This document shows, piece by piece, positions 10,601 to 23,400 of a DNA stretch of 64,000 bases. The notes beneath the pieces are model-generated. The model did no database searches. It saw only the letters and a program-made list of their open reading frames with translations, and was not told where the DNA came from. This DNA comes from Telmatactis stephensoni (lineage: Eukaryota > Cnidaria > Anthozoa > Actiniaria > Isophelliidae): the NCBI GenBank assembly GCA_029948255.1, contig JALIZF010001817.1, forward strand, positions 372,001 to 436,000. The letters are read 5' to 3'. Each line of letters begins with the position of its first letter. Position 1 is the first letter of the stretch. The position numbers and the translations under genes are program-made.

Positions 10601-13600
10601 ATTTGTAGTAGGTGTGCGTAAAAAGTTTGGTCAACTTAATTCTGTAACACGATTAATAGCCGCTTCAATTCGACTACCCGCGCACTGGCGAAATTGGGTC
10701 CAGCCACCTTAAGTACAAGATATTCTCTAGGTTTTAGTGTCAAAATCGCTGTTTGTTTTGGTTGAATGATTTGATTGATGTCCGTGAGAATGCTAGTTTC
10801 CAGACTAGACTTTGAACTTCACGGGTCGCACTTATATTGCAATAAGACAATACATATGTAGTGAATTTTGGTGAAAAAAAAATCCATTCTTGGGTTGCAT
10901 GTGACGTCACGGCAGCCATCTTGGATGAACTACAACAAAAGATTTCTCATTAGCGTCTCTTCTTTGTTCATCCAACATGGCTACCGGTTCTTTGTCTTTT
11001 GATTCCCAAAGGAATGGATGAAATCCAGCAATTAGACCTTTTTGCCGTAACACTATTTTCCAACTTCATGCATCTTGAAACTACATCGTAGAATGTGCGG
11101 AATGTGAACTTCTTTTGTTTGAAATAAAACTTCCCTTTGTCTTCCAATCAAGAATACATTAATATGGCTCCAAGTTCTGTTGCTCGGAGCCTAAGGCCTA
11201 GTTCAAACGTCGCATCTCACATGTGTCGAATTCAATGCAAATTAGTCAAATCTTTTGTTTCTACTCATTTGCATTGAATTCAGCACATGTGAGATGCGAC
11301 GTTTGAACTAGGCCTTATTTTTATGCGTTCTTGATTGGAAGACAAAGGGAAGTTTTATTTCAAACAAAAGAAGTTCACATTCCGCACATTCTACGATGTA
11401 CTGGAGGTCTTTGTTTCAATATGCAAGCCTACAATCGACCATGTTGGATTGGATTGTAAAGTGGTTTTTCGACAATTTGCTTGTCTGCTCAAGCAGGGCA
11501 TTACGTTTTAGACACAAAGCAATACTTTTCTCATGCATTAGCATTATTCTCATACTGTTAATAAGTTTCTTTCGACCGCTTTTGATATATTACGTTATAC
11601 ATTACACAAAGGTGTTTGTTCTTGAAATCTGGGTTGACCATGGAAGATTTGACAACATTGTTCAACTTGCTGAAAAGGAATGGAGGCTGTATGAATTGGA
11701 AAAACGCTATGGAAGACAGTGGTGTCAAGATAATGATATCAAATCAAGACCAGATTGGACATGGCTTACAGCAATGGTTAATGATGATTATGCAATTCCT
11801 GCTTTAGTCTTGGGGTACTCCTTGCAAAAATTCTCTTGTCAGAGGAACATGATAGCACTAGTTTCTGTTGATGTTAGTATTGGTGCTAGGAAGGCACTAA
11901 ATAAAGTGGGTTGGACAGTCAAAGAAGTCGAAAGACTTGATTGTGATTGGATGGAAAGAAAGAAAGGGTTTCGAGAGTCACATTCAGGGTATATTGGCAC
12001 ACATACTAGATTCCATGCCTGGAATTATACTAAATATACTAAGATTATATATGCTGACCCTGATTTTATGCCCATGACAAGAATTGACGAACTGTTTGAG
12101 ATAGAGGGAGACTTTGCAGCAAGTCCATGCGCAAGGCCTGGTATAGTTGATCCATGTTTCAATGCAGGGTTGCTGGTATTCAAGCCTGATGAAAAGCATT
12201 ATAAAGGAATTATGAATCTGTGGTCAAAAATATCAGATGATCATTGTCCAAATGACCAGTTCCTGTTATGTGACTACTTTGTCAATACAGGAAAATTGAC
12301 ACTACTTCCTTATGCATATAATGTACGCCGTATTCCCTATAGGCCCATGAAGGCATACCATTTTGCTTGCTGCACTCCACCAAAACCATGGTCAGCTGGA
12401 TGTCGACCAAACAGAAAAGAAGCAAAAATGTATAACAAGCCCATTATGGACGTACAGAGTCTTGCAGTAATCTTCTGGAAAAATGTATATGAAACTCTTG
12501 AAGAGTATAATCTTGATAACTGGTGGAGGTCAACTCGTTTTTACAGAAAGAAACAAGAGCTTGGCAAGGGAACTTCTGTTGAGTGTTGGAATGCTCTAGG
12601 GTACAAAACTTGAAGACTAACCAAGACTAGCTTCCCATTCAGTCTGTCGTATTTAAAGTCTCATATAATGACAGTTAGTTAATGACAGTTGTAAAATTCA
12701 GGTAGGTCCTTCATATATGGTACATTATAATGGGTCCTATATGAACAATAATAATAATAATAGTATTTCGTTATATACAATAGGACCCATTATAATGTAC
12801 CATATATGAAGGACCTACCAAAATTCCTGCTGTAGACCCGCTGCACTCATGTACTTGCATCTTGTCAGTCAAACAGCAATGTGTATATTATTATCGTGAT
12901 TTTACTGTAATATAATCGCGGACGATCGCGGACGATCGCAAATGATGCTCAGCAATCGACCGCAATCATATGGAAACACGCTTCCGCGATCGTCCGCGAT
13001 CATATGGAAACAGATTCTGCGATCGAGCGATCAAATGTTATGTATACCATAATATGATGATTTTTGTGGCTACTGCCTCGAAGAGGCAGAGCCACTTTGT
13101 CATCGGGTTGTAAGTCAGTCCGCAAGTAACACCACAGGAAGCCAAAAAGTCAAAACTTCGGAAATCATTGTCAGCATTCATTCGTCCGTCACGAAGAACA
13201 CAGGAAGCCCAATAATGTAACTCTGGTTCCATATGCCAAACGCCAGAAATACAGTGCTTGATGACAAATATGCTAGGCCGTTGTACTCGTTCATCAGCTC
13301 TGAAGATGTTGATTGAATAATTAATAGCTAAGAAAGGCAAGTTATTTTCTGCATATTGTGCTCAACTCTTGTCTGCAAAAGCTGTCTTAGGACTTTTTGT
13401 TTAGTGACATTTTTTCGTGACGCCATGCACTTGTGTAATTCACGTCGAACAATTTGTCCATTTTACTTATGAGATTTGTCGCCCAGTCTCTGTGTAATTC
13501 GCTTCTAAGCTTAACTAGCTTTATAGGCAAGCTTTTTAGATTAAATTTAGAAATTAGTAATCAGTACCAGGAATCAGTAGTAGACAATTAAGCGATCGCC

Positions 13601-14412
13601 GAAAATGGCCATCATCAGTGAACTAAAAAGCATTTTGCCCATTGCAGTTTACTAACGCATTTGTTTATAATGATATTTTCTTGTTCTCGGTTACCTCTCA
13701 AAATTGTTTTCATCGATACCAGAAATAGTAATCTTCACTGTGACCGACGACATTAACAATGAGAATATTTAATTTGACCTTTGATTTGTTTATCAGTGTC
13801 ACGTAACTGCAAATATATCCTTGTGCCTCAAGTCAATAAAGTATCTTAGCATTAAGTATATCAAACAGAATCTCCTTTAAAAACAGAAAAAAAATCCAAA
13901 ATAATCCACTTAAGTATGGACTTATATGACTTATGGACTGATGTATCGGTACGCTGAACACGTCCCTCCCAGGTTCATGTCACACAACTGAGCTAAGTAG
14001 ATTCATTTCTCGAAACAGAATAAAGCAAGACACTGTCCTATAAAAATCATTTTCAATTCCAGCATGCATCTGAACTTTCTCTTCTTTAAAGGCAGTAGAC
14101 ACATGCGGATAATATCCGCCTATTTTTGTGATATGAACACCTAAAACCTCAAAAAACATTTCATAACTTGTTATTTTTGCTTAGAATTTTGATAAAATGA
14201 GAAGAGTATTTAATACAAAAGTATTATCTTATGCAATAGAAATGAAATTAATGTATTGTTTTTAGCTTTTATATTCGGTTGTATATAGAAATTTTAGGCA
14301 TTTTATTATATTTTAAGGATTTTCTTTTCTAATTTACTTTTTGTTTGAGGTCCTTTTTGAAAATCATTGTTAAATGAAAAAGTATTCCTCAATAAAGATT
14401 ATTATTATTATA

Positions 14413-14448
<36 letters not shown>

Positions 14449-17400
14449 GATGTAAATTAGTGAATACTACTGCATATTTGAATAAATTCAAGAAAATTGG
14501 CGCATCTTTTGAGCTTTCTACTGAAATGCAAGTCCGATCATTTTCGGCATAGCACCAACATAGCAAAATGAGCACCAAAAAGGATTCGGATCGTTGTAAA
14601 CACAAATAGAAGTGGTTTGAAGCTAAGAAATAGCTTATCGAATAGACGCTATGCTAATTTGGCAGTTGTCCGCGATCATATGGAAACACTGACCTAGCGA
14701 TCATCTGCGATCGATCTCACTCTGAGTGGACGAGGTTTAACGGTTAAAGTCCCTATGAAGGTTACGAGATTATTTCTGATTTTGAATCTTGGTATATAGT
14801 AGATTACTTATCCGAAATTTTTTTATCGATTGTCCTAATATTCTTCGAGAAATCACGCCCCAAAGTTCGCGATTTTGCTCCGCCCTTTCGACTTGACCGG
14901 TACTTGGAGGTCTGGGAACTAGTGACGTAAAACCAGGAACCGGTCAGTTCCAGGTGGGTCATCCCTTTGCACAAGAGTGGGAAGAACAGTAACTACATAC
15001 ATGACCCGGAGATATTTTGGGGACACTGATTAAAAAAATTATGAAATGAAATGATGTGGAATGTGAAAACAAATGAACTGTCATGATGGTAAACAGACAA
15101 GTATCTATAAACACGCTTTGTCAGTGGTCTGACTTGTGCTGATACGAAATGATAGAAAAGTGGATCTTTACAAATGTGTCTGCTAGGAAAGAAAAATGCG
15201 GCCAAACCACTCAAACAACTAGCACAAGATGCAAAAGCCAGTTGAGTGCAAACTGAATTAAAATATCATTAATACTAAATAGTAACAATTATTAATATTC
15301 AGCACTATTCGGAATTTGTGCAAAATATTGCAAACTTGTACTCTATTTTTGAACATAAGCTAAAAATACTGAAGACGGAAATAGGGGTGGGTCATCATTT
15401 ATTGTGCATTCTATAGAGGGTGGGCCACTTATAATAATGTGCAGCCTGAGGGTGGGTCACTTTTATTCATTCATAATGATTTCAGAAATTCCCCCCCCCC
15501 CCCTATACTTTATGACCAGTCCCTTAGTGTAACCTGGATGAGAGAATTCTTGTTTTGTGTAAAGACAACTATTTATTTGTGTCATTCTATTCTACATGGT
15601 ACAAAAACAAGATGCCACAATACTTTTCAAGACAGAAAAATCTAAATATAATGTTCTCAGTGCAATGTCCAGTTTAATTGAAGGATGTTGAAATGGTTCA
15701 GTATTTATGTGAAGCAAATCAGTTGGAGGGATTTTTGCATTCTGTTTCTGAGAATTATGAACCACTACTACAAAATCAATTATAAAATCTGACTAAATCT
15801 GAATAACTATCACTGTAATAAAGGTGACTGCATGAGCTTGAAAGCCTTCTAGGAGACTGAAGGGCAAGAAAACAGTTTTATAGACAATTCATAAGTTGAT
15901 ATATACAGAGCCAGAGTTTTTTCAAACCCTAAAGCAAATGCTATAAAGCTTGATCTATAATCTTTATTTTAACTTTTTCAACAAAATGCAATCTTTGTTT
16001 GCCTATTACCACAGGAAGCCCAATTGATTTGAATCAAAAACATCAAAAACAATCAAAATTATTATTATATATTTAAATGGGAGCTCCGCTATTAGGTAGT
16101 ACCTAATTTTTATATTATTGATATAAACTGGGTTGTCTTTCACAGTGAGTTGAGCTCGAATCTACAAGAAACACTAATTGAAATAGAGGTGAGCTCGCAA
16201 TGAGCAAAAGCAAAGAAACTTCTCAAATCCAGATAAGTGACTTGTTTTTGCTGACATGATAGACTATAACCATATTTATTCAAATTAACTGCACTGGAAT
16301 TACAAATGTTGAATTGTCATGCTAGACTACCATATGGTTTCCTGTACTGGAATTACAAAATTGAAGGGTTTTCTGTGAAAATGACCTAAGTGACTTTTTC
16401 ATGGATGTCCAGACATTGAATTTTTGGCACAGAAAAGTTAATTGATATCGTTTTATACCATTGAAAAAAATCATCAAAAAAGTAACTTAAGTCATTTTCA
16501 TAGGGAGCCCTTCATTTAATGTTTACTACGATGATTATTTTAAATTTGTAATTATATTATTCTTGTATCAATAGAAACAACTGGACATAGCTTTAGTAAG
16601 AATATGCAATGATTTTGACCCAGGCTACTATGAACGACTTCAAACAGGGTACAGATACTTGGGAAAAACACAGGTAGAGAAACTATAGTGTATTTAAAAA
16701 GAACCTTAACATGCACATAATTTCTTAATATTGTATTTTTATTTTATTTTATTTTATTTTTTTGGTAATGAAGTCTTATATACATGTATCGGTATTAAAT
16801 CTTAATGGCGATTTTTAGTCATTACTCTTCAAGTTTCAAGTTTCAAGTTTATTTACACAAATTACTGAATAGTTTACATTAATTCATCTAACCTGCAAAA
16901 TTATAGAAAAATCTAGTCTAGGCAGGTTAAGATGAGATTTAAAGTATAAGAAAAGCACAAATCTACAAATATTTTACAATGATATTACAATATTTGCAAG
17001 TTACTAAAGTTGTCTTAATATCATTAGAAATAATAACTAGAAAAGAAAAAGAAAGGAAAAAAAGAAAAAGAACTACAGTTGAATCTCCACTTGCGGATGA
17101 TCTCATAAGCGGACAGCTCTAATTACGGACAGCTTTCCAAAACCCTGTTTTTTCTCCCATACAAACACTGTATTCACACTTTCCCATTAACGGACATTCT
17201 TGTAAGCGGACTCAGACACCACAGAGCGAATCCCAATTGACTTTTTCTATTGTTTTCAAGCTCCCGTAAGCAGACACTGTTTCAAATGTTTATAAATGGA
17301 CACTCGAAGGTTTACAACATTGGCTACTTAATAGTTTAACAGTAGTGTTTATAACTATCTGTACAAACATTGACCGTTTCACAATCATCGAACCTAGAAG

Positions 17401-20400
17401 CTGAGGCCGAAATGGGTTCTGGGTATCGTAGTAATAATAAGTTTAATTTCAACATTTCTCGCATATAAATGAATTACAAATGTTGTAACAAACGGAATTA
17501 ATATCTATTAATATATTATAATTGGCTATAAGATATACTATTGATTATTAAAAGATAAAATTGTACTTGGAAAAAAACTACGACGTAATCTTTCAGTTCT
17601 ATGCTTTGGTATTGTATAGTTCTTTGAGTTTCTTGTTTGGTAATGGTGCGCAGATGCCCTCGTCGTAGGAAGATGATTAGTGAGTGGGCCCCCTCTTGAT
17701 ATCTTTTGGAGTGTGTTCAAACAAAGTTCACTTCGTCTTTCATCTAGTCTGGGTAGTTTTAGATAATGAAGAGCTTCACTGTATGAAAGTGCAGGCATGA
17801 TGATCTTGAAGGCGCGTTTCTGTATACGTTCTACCTCTTCAGAGAGGTACAGGGGTAGGGCGTGGTGCCATACAACACAACAGTATTCAAGGACAGAGCG
17901 TATCAGGGATATATAAATTGTAACTAAGTCTTTGACCTCTACACCCGCACTGTTTAGAACTCGGAGAATGTGGAGACGTTTAGAAGCTTTGGTCACCGTA
18001 GCGTCAATATGTTTGTTCCACTTTAAATTATTCTGGATCACCAGAATAATTTAAAGTGGAACAAACATATTGACGCTACGGTGACCAAAGCTTCTAAACG
18101 TCTCCACATTCTCCGAGTTCTAAACAGTGCGGGTGTAGAGGTCAAAGACTTAGTTACAATTTATATATCCCTGATACGCTCTGTCCTTGAATACTGTTGT
18201 GTTGTATGGCACCACGCCCTACCCCTGTACCTCTCTGAAGAGGTAGTAATTTGGATTCTTGTCAATGTGTGTTCCACCTATCTATGAATGTGCAAAATAA
18301 ATGCATCTAGGATACCAAGTCCTTGTCTCAGTCACTGTTTGAAACTTCCATGTACACACGCTTCTTTAAAATGATCTTATCAGCAGATTTCCCAGTGTTC
18401 ATTTTGGTCTCAGCTTCTATGCTTTGAAAAAGGTCAATGCATAGTTATTGGAGTTAATTGGTCCCCTCCAATAACTATGGTCAATGTATTTAATAGAACT
18501 ACAGTTAGTTTGAATACTAATTGTTTTGAACTCATCCATTAATCATTGAGTCAGACTATTCTATGTCTTAAATTGCTATTATTAATCTTTAGAGATCATG
18601 CTCTTGTAAGCGGACAACGACACTATTTTACGATATTCGTCTGTTTAAAGAACCCTTTCTCATAGACGGACAGCTCTACCAACGGACACTTTTTCAGTTT
18701 CCCAAGGGTGTCTGCTTATGGGAGATTCAACTGTAGAAGCTAATAATAAAGAAAATTTATTTAAGTTAAATCAAATATTGTGTCGTGGGAAGAGTAGGAA
18801 TAAACTTTAAGAATGCTAGTAGAGTATAATTACTCTTTTTTCTTTCAGATTTCCATGGATCAGTTAATTATCCACTTCATGAATCACATCAATCAAGTGT
18901 CTTTTTCTGTTTTGTTGGATCATGTAGAGGTAACTGAGTACTTGAAACTGATTGTATAATGTTGTCTGTTTTATACCATATTCCCTGCTATAATTTGCAA
19001 TTGTGCATGCATGGCTGCCTATATGATAAAGAAAGCCATCACAAAGCTTGGCAGCCTCACAGACACCGTATTTTACATTGTCTGGCTTGTTATTTCCAAC
19101 ACATATGCATATAAGTTTTTCTGGACTCTATTTTGCCCTAGTGGAGCAGAGTAAAAACACTCGGCCTTGGTCTGGACTACTGAGTCAGTAGTCAGAGTAA
19201 AAAAACTTTTAATTAGAGTCTGACAGTTTTCTTCATTATTTTGAGAGATATTGACACAATACTGTAAGTTGCAGATTGACAGTTAAAACTGTTGGTAGTT
19301 TTCCAGTACATGTAGGCTGTTGATAGGGTGTAAGTGCAGGGTATTTGGTAGGCTGTCACCAATGTTGTTTTTGGCTGTTTTGGCAGGTTTTTCTTGTTTT
19401 AATCACTCCATGGTATTGTCTCTGATATTGTTATTATTATTATTCACTGTAGGATGACTCTTCAGATCTTGTTACTGATGATGGACTACAACATGTTCAT
19501 TTTGGAGAGTTATGTAAAGTAAGTACTGTAAAACCAAACATTAAAGATGTTAGCGTGCACTGAATGTAACAATTTCATACTAATGTACATGTACAAGTAC
19601 ACACATGTCAGCTCAAACTGTTTAGTTATCAATTAAGTGTTTTTAGTTAGACCTCAGACCAAGGGAAGTGATGGTCTGCCACATGTGTTCCTGGGTTAAA
19701 TTCCAGAATGGGGTATCACATGTGACTTCAGCTGGTTTGTTCTCTCACTTTGAGGTTTTTTTTCTCCGTTTCCTGTACCATATGTACATGCCACATCATT
19801 TATTTCTATAATTATTGCATAATTGTCATCATCACCTTATTCTCATCATCAATACCTGTCTGTTTATAATACTGTATAATTATCTTCTTTCTTCCAGAAA
19901 GTTGGAGTCGACCACTTTACACCATGCTTACTGGACCTTTGCAAGGTAATTAACACTGATTGGTATTGCAAAATATGCATATTATTTAAGATGAACAACA
20001 GATAGGTTTGAACCTCCCATTTATTACCAACCACCCAAAATGTTAAGTCTAGGCAGTCACTTACAGCAGGAGGTCACCTATGAGAGATTTCAAGTCATTT
20101 AAATCAGAAAATATTGAGTTGGTTACTTATGAGAGCTGGAGGTTCCACTGCAGCCACAATTTTTACAGTGGTACCTCTATTGAATGAACACCTTCAGGAC
20201 CTTTCCCAATGGTGTCTACTTAAAAGACATGTCTGCTAGGTAAAGGTTCAATTTACAGTAAATAGAGTACACAAAGAAAACTTTGAGAGACCTGAGCTAG
20301 TGTCTGCTTAATAAAGAGTGTCTGCTTAATAAGCCAGTGATACACAGTTCAACATTTGTTGAGTAACATCATTCAACAGTTGTTACCAACAAGTGTTGAA

Positions 20401-23400
20401 CTATGTATCATGGTATATTGAATGTGAAACAAGCTTTTCAACATATTGAACTATGTTGCAGAAAATAGAAATTGAAAGTGTTTTATTCTAGTAACAAGTT
20501 GCCGCTTGTTGAATGATGTGCAGAGTGGACTGCTGATTCAACACTTTTCAGCACCTTTCAACATTTGTTGAACAATACATGTTGAACTGTTTAAAAAAAA
20601 CCTGTTTATTCAAGTGTCCTAGTCTTATAGCGCTCGCACACTAATTGGGGGACACTATACTCTCACACGTTCACTACCTCTACCTTAAATATTTTGCAAA
20701 TAATCACTCGACTTTATCATGGGCGATAGAGGTACTACTACTTCCAAAACGTTTTAGTATCCATTTAATCAGTTTGACTTTATTAACAGGCTCTGTGGGA
20801 AGTAATGCTGAATTATCATAAAGTTATATGTTGGCATGAGCAGTATGATCCTGCTATGCATGTCACATCATCTGACGCCAGTAGTGATGACAATAAAGAA
20901 GAGTCTGCTGAAGCTACTTATAATAGAAATTATATCAGACAAAAACTTGATCATGGACTCAATAGAATATGGAAGGTACAGTATGATTGTGTAGGGAATT
21001 TGTTGAATTGTCAACAACTGTTTTGTGAGGGATTCCCTGCTTCTCTTCTTGATTTTTAATCTCTTCATCTCTTTGTTCTTACTGTTGGTGGTGGTGTTTT
21101 ATTTTTTTAAATTATATTTTGGTTCATACATCAAGTTTTCCTTTCAATTATTTTTCCTTGCTTTTTTGCTTGCTCCTTCCTGCTTACCTTCCTTCCTTCC
21201 TTCCTTCCTTCCCCCTCCCTCCCTCCCTTCCTTCATTCCTTTCTTCCTCCCTCCATTCCTTGCTTCCTTCCTTCTTACCACACACTCTTATACCTGCAAG
21301 TGTTCTTGCGGAATAAAGTACCATATGCTGATATTTTTTCATAGGAAGTACAAGAAAGAATCAAAACACATCTGCTGAGTACAGATCTCTCATACTTTAA
21401 ATATGATGACTTTATCTACGTACTGGACCTTGTTAATAGGTAACGAGTGTATTGTTGTTCAGTTGGAACCATGCTAACAAAGTCCTGCAAAGACTAAGGC
21501 TACTTTCACTTGAAAAAAATGTACATTTGCAAACGGTAATCATGAACAATCTGCACCGTACGGTAAGTGGTCGGTAAGGTAACGGTAAGTGGTCGGTAAG
21601 GTAACGGTAAGTGGTCAGTAAGGTAACGGTAAGTGGTCGGTAAGGTAACGGTAAGTGGTCGGTAAGGTAACGGTAAGTGGTCGGTAAGGTAACGGTAAGT
21701 GGTCGGTAAGGTAACGGTAAGTGGTCGGTAAGGTAACGGTAAATGGTCGATAAGTGGTCGGTAAGATAACGGTAAGGTAACGGTAAGTGGTCGACGAATC
21801 GAGTTACCGACCACTTACCGTACGGTGCAGATTGTTCACGATTAACTTTGAAAACACATCGTTTATGCTGAAGTTACAATGTAGGCCTCCTGGCCACACT
21901 AAAGTGGTATTTGTTTTTGTCTAATAAAAAGCCATTTCAGTCGGGTATGGATAGGGAAATCGTCGTTTAAAAGTTGCGTTTGAAGGATAAGTTAGTTTGT
22001 GCGCGGCCTTCTGGAGCCGGTTTCTGAAAACCTGAATAGTGCTTATCCAGAATTAAAATGAAAGGTTTTCTTAAGTGTTAACCCTGGATTAGCACTAATC
22101 AGGCTTTCAGGTTTGAGCGAGGATTCCCATATTTGATTCCCAGATGAAGTCAACTTGGTCCCAAAACTTATCGTGATTTTTTCACAGATTGATTGTTGTT
22201 GGAGAGGAATTTTGTGGCAGTAAATCTGAAGATTTAAATGAATCCATCAGAAAACAAACAGTCAAGTATTTCAAAAACTACCACAGGTGAATTATTAGAA
22301 TTGCTATGAAGTTACTAGGCTCGGTTTTCAGCAGATGTGGGGGTGTAATTTGTCCCAAGCATCCCCCCTCCCCACTCACGGGTAGAGGATCGCGGGCGCA
22401 CCGAAACCACCATGGCTGTAATTTGAGCCTATGAAGTTACTAGCACTTGCTAAAGTCCTTTTGATGTAGACATGAATACTATTACAGTGTGTACAATATC
22501 ACTGGGGCCGAAGACTGAAATCAAGTGCAACTTTTCTTGTAACTTTCCACATAACGAGATAAATAGCTTTGAGGTGACATAAAGTTTCTTGCAAAGTTGC
22601 GTGCAACTGGCTTCTCAGCAGACCCAAGCTTCGTGTTAACAAAGGTTAATTTTGATTAAAATGCTGCAACCATCACTAATTCTTTACTTCAAGATGTAAA
22701 TTTGTTGCACAGAACAACAAAACAGCTGCAGCAGCAGCAGGGCAATTCTTCTGTTGTGCGCAACGTTATAAGGAAAGTTGTAATGTGTGTCATGCCTTTG
22801 TGCTCAGAGTTCATTTCTGGATCCCAAAACGAAGCCGGAAAACTCTGGATTAAGCAATTTCAAAAGGGACCTAAAGTTCTTTGCACATCTCAAATCCAAC
22901 ATGTAAATTGTATAAACCGCTGACCGCGGTGCATATATATTAAAGTCAAGTAAGGTGGCACAGTCAATTAAAGTGAAGTGAAGTGGACCTACATGTAGTT
23001 GTTGGTATGGTCAGGACACAAACTTCCATCTTTGTTTATATTTTTTTCTTTCTCGTTGTCTCACAGGTCACGAATGGACGAACTTCGAATGTTTCTAGAG
23101 AACGAGGCCTGGCAGCTCTGTCCTGTGAAAGCCTCGTTTAAAATAATCGATTTACAGGTAGAGATGTCTTTTATCATTTTTTTGGTTATTTTGTCATTTC
23201 CTTTGGCAAATGAATCCTCTCGCCCTTTCTTTTTTCCTTCATCTTCTTTCATACGGTTTTTTTTTTGTTCCCTGTCTTGCTTTTTTCCACTTTGTTTTCA
23301 TCCCTTCTCACGCTAATTACCTTTTTGTTTCATGGCTGTTGTAGGAATTTCGATTTATGAAGCAAAAGCAAGTACCGCTGATCAAAACACACAGACGAAC

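Larger units (their letters stand above)
7628..16145. other. VPS50 intron 10, 8.5 kb host of a nested gene
   Basis: This largest intron of VPS50 holds, in order: a short terminal sequence TAGCGGAGCTCC at 7710-7721 with a CCAT/TACA microsatellite (7829-7900); low-information DNA at 7960-8740; hairpin repeats; a fold-back element (8924-10709); the GT8 gene and its promoter-like region (10902-12613); a MITE (12701-12819); repeats with GATCATATGGAAAC words (12910-13030 and 14660-14720); an ATT microsatellite (14398-14449); and a C tract (15490-15503). GGAGCTCCGCTA at 16080-16091 is the exact inverse of the left terminus. Confidence 0.8.
17076..18733. mobile_element. Pogo/Tigger-like non-autonomous DNA transposon carrying a LINE insert
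   Basis: Terminal inverted repeats CAGTTGAATCTCC (17076) and GGAGATTCAACTG (ending 18733) are flanked on both sides by TA, the duplication made by Tc1/mariner-pogo elements. Internal sequence near both ends repeats AAGCGGACAGCTCT / GGACAGCTCTACCAACGGACA words, typical of Tigger-type non-autonomous copies. No transposase frame remains. A LINE fragment (about 17430-18246) is inserted inside it. The whole lies in VPS50 intron 12. Confidence 0.75.

Noticed and set aside
21554..21790. Regular repeats of about 22 bases, CRISPR-like at first sight
   Set aside because: The units are directly adjacent with no unique spacers and sit inside a MITE in an animal gene intron.
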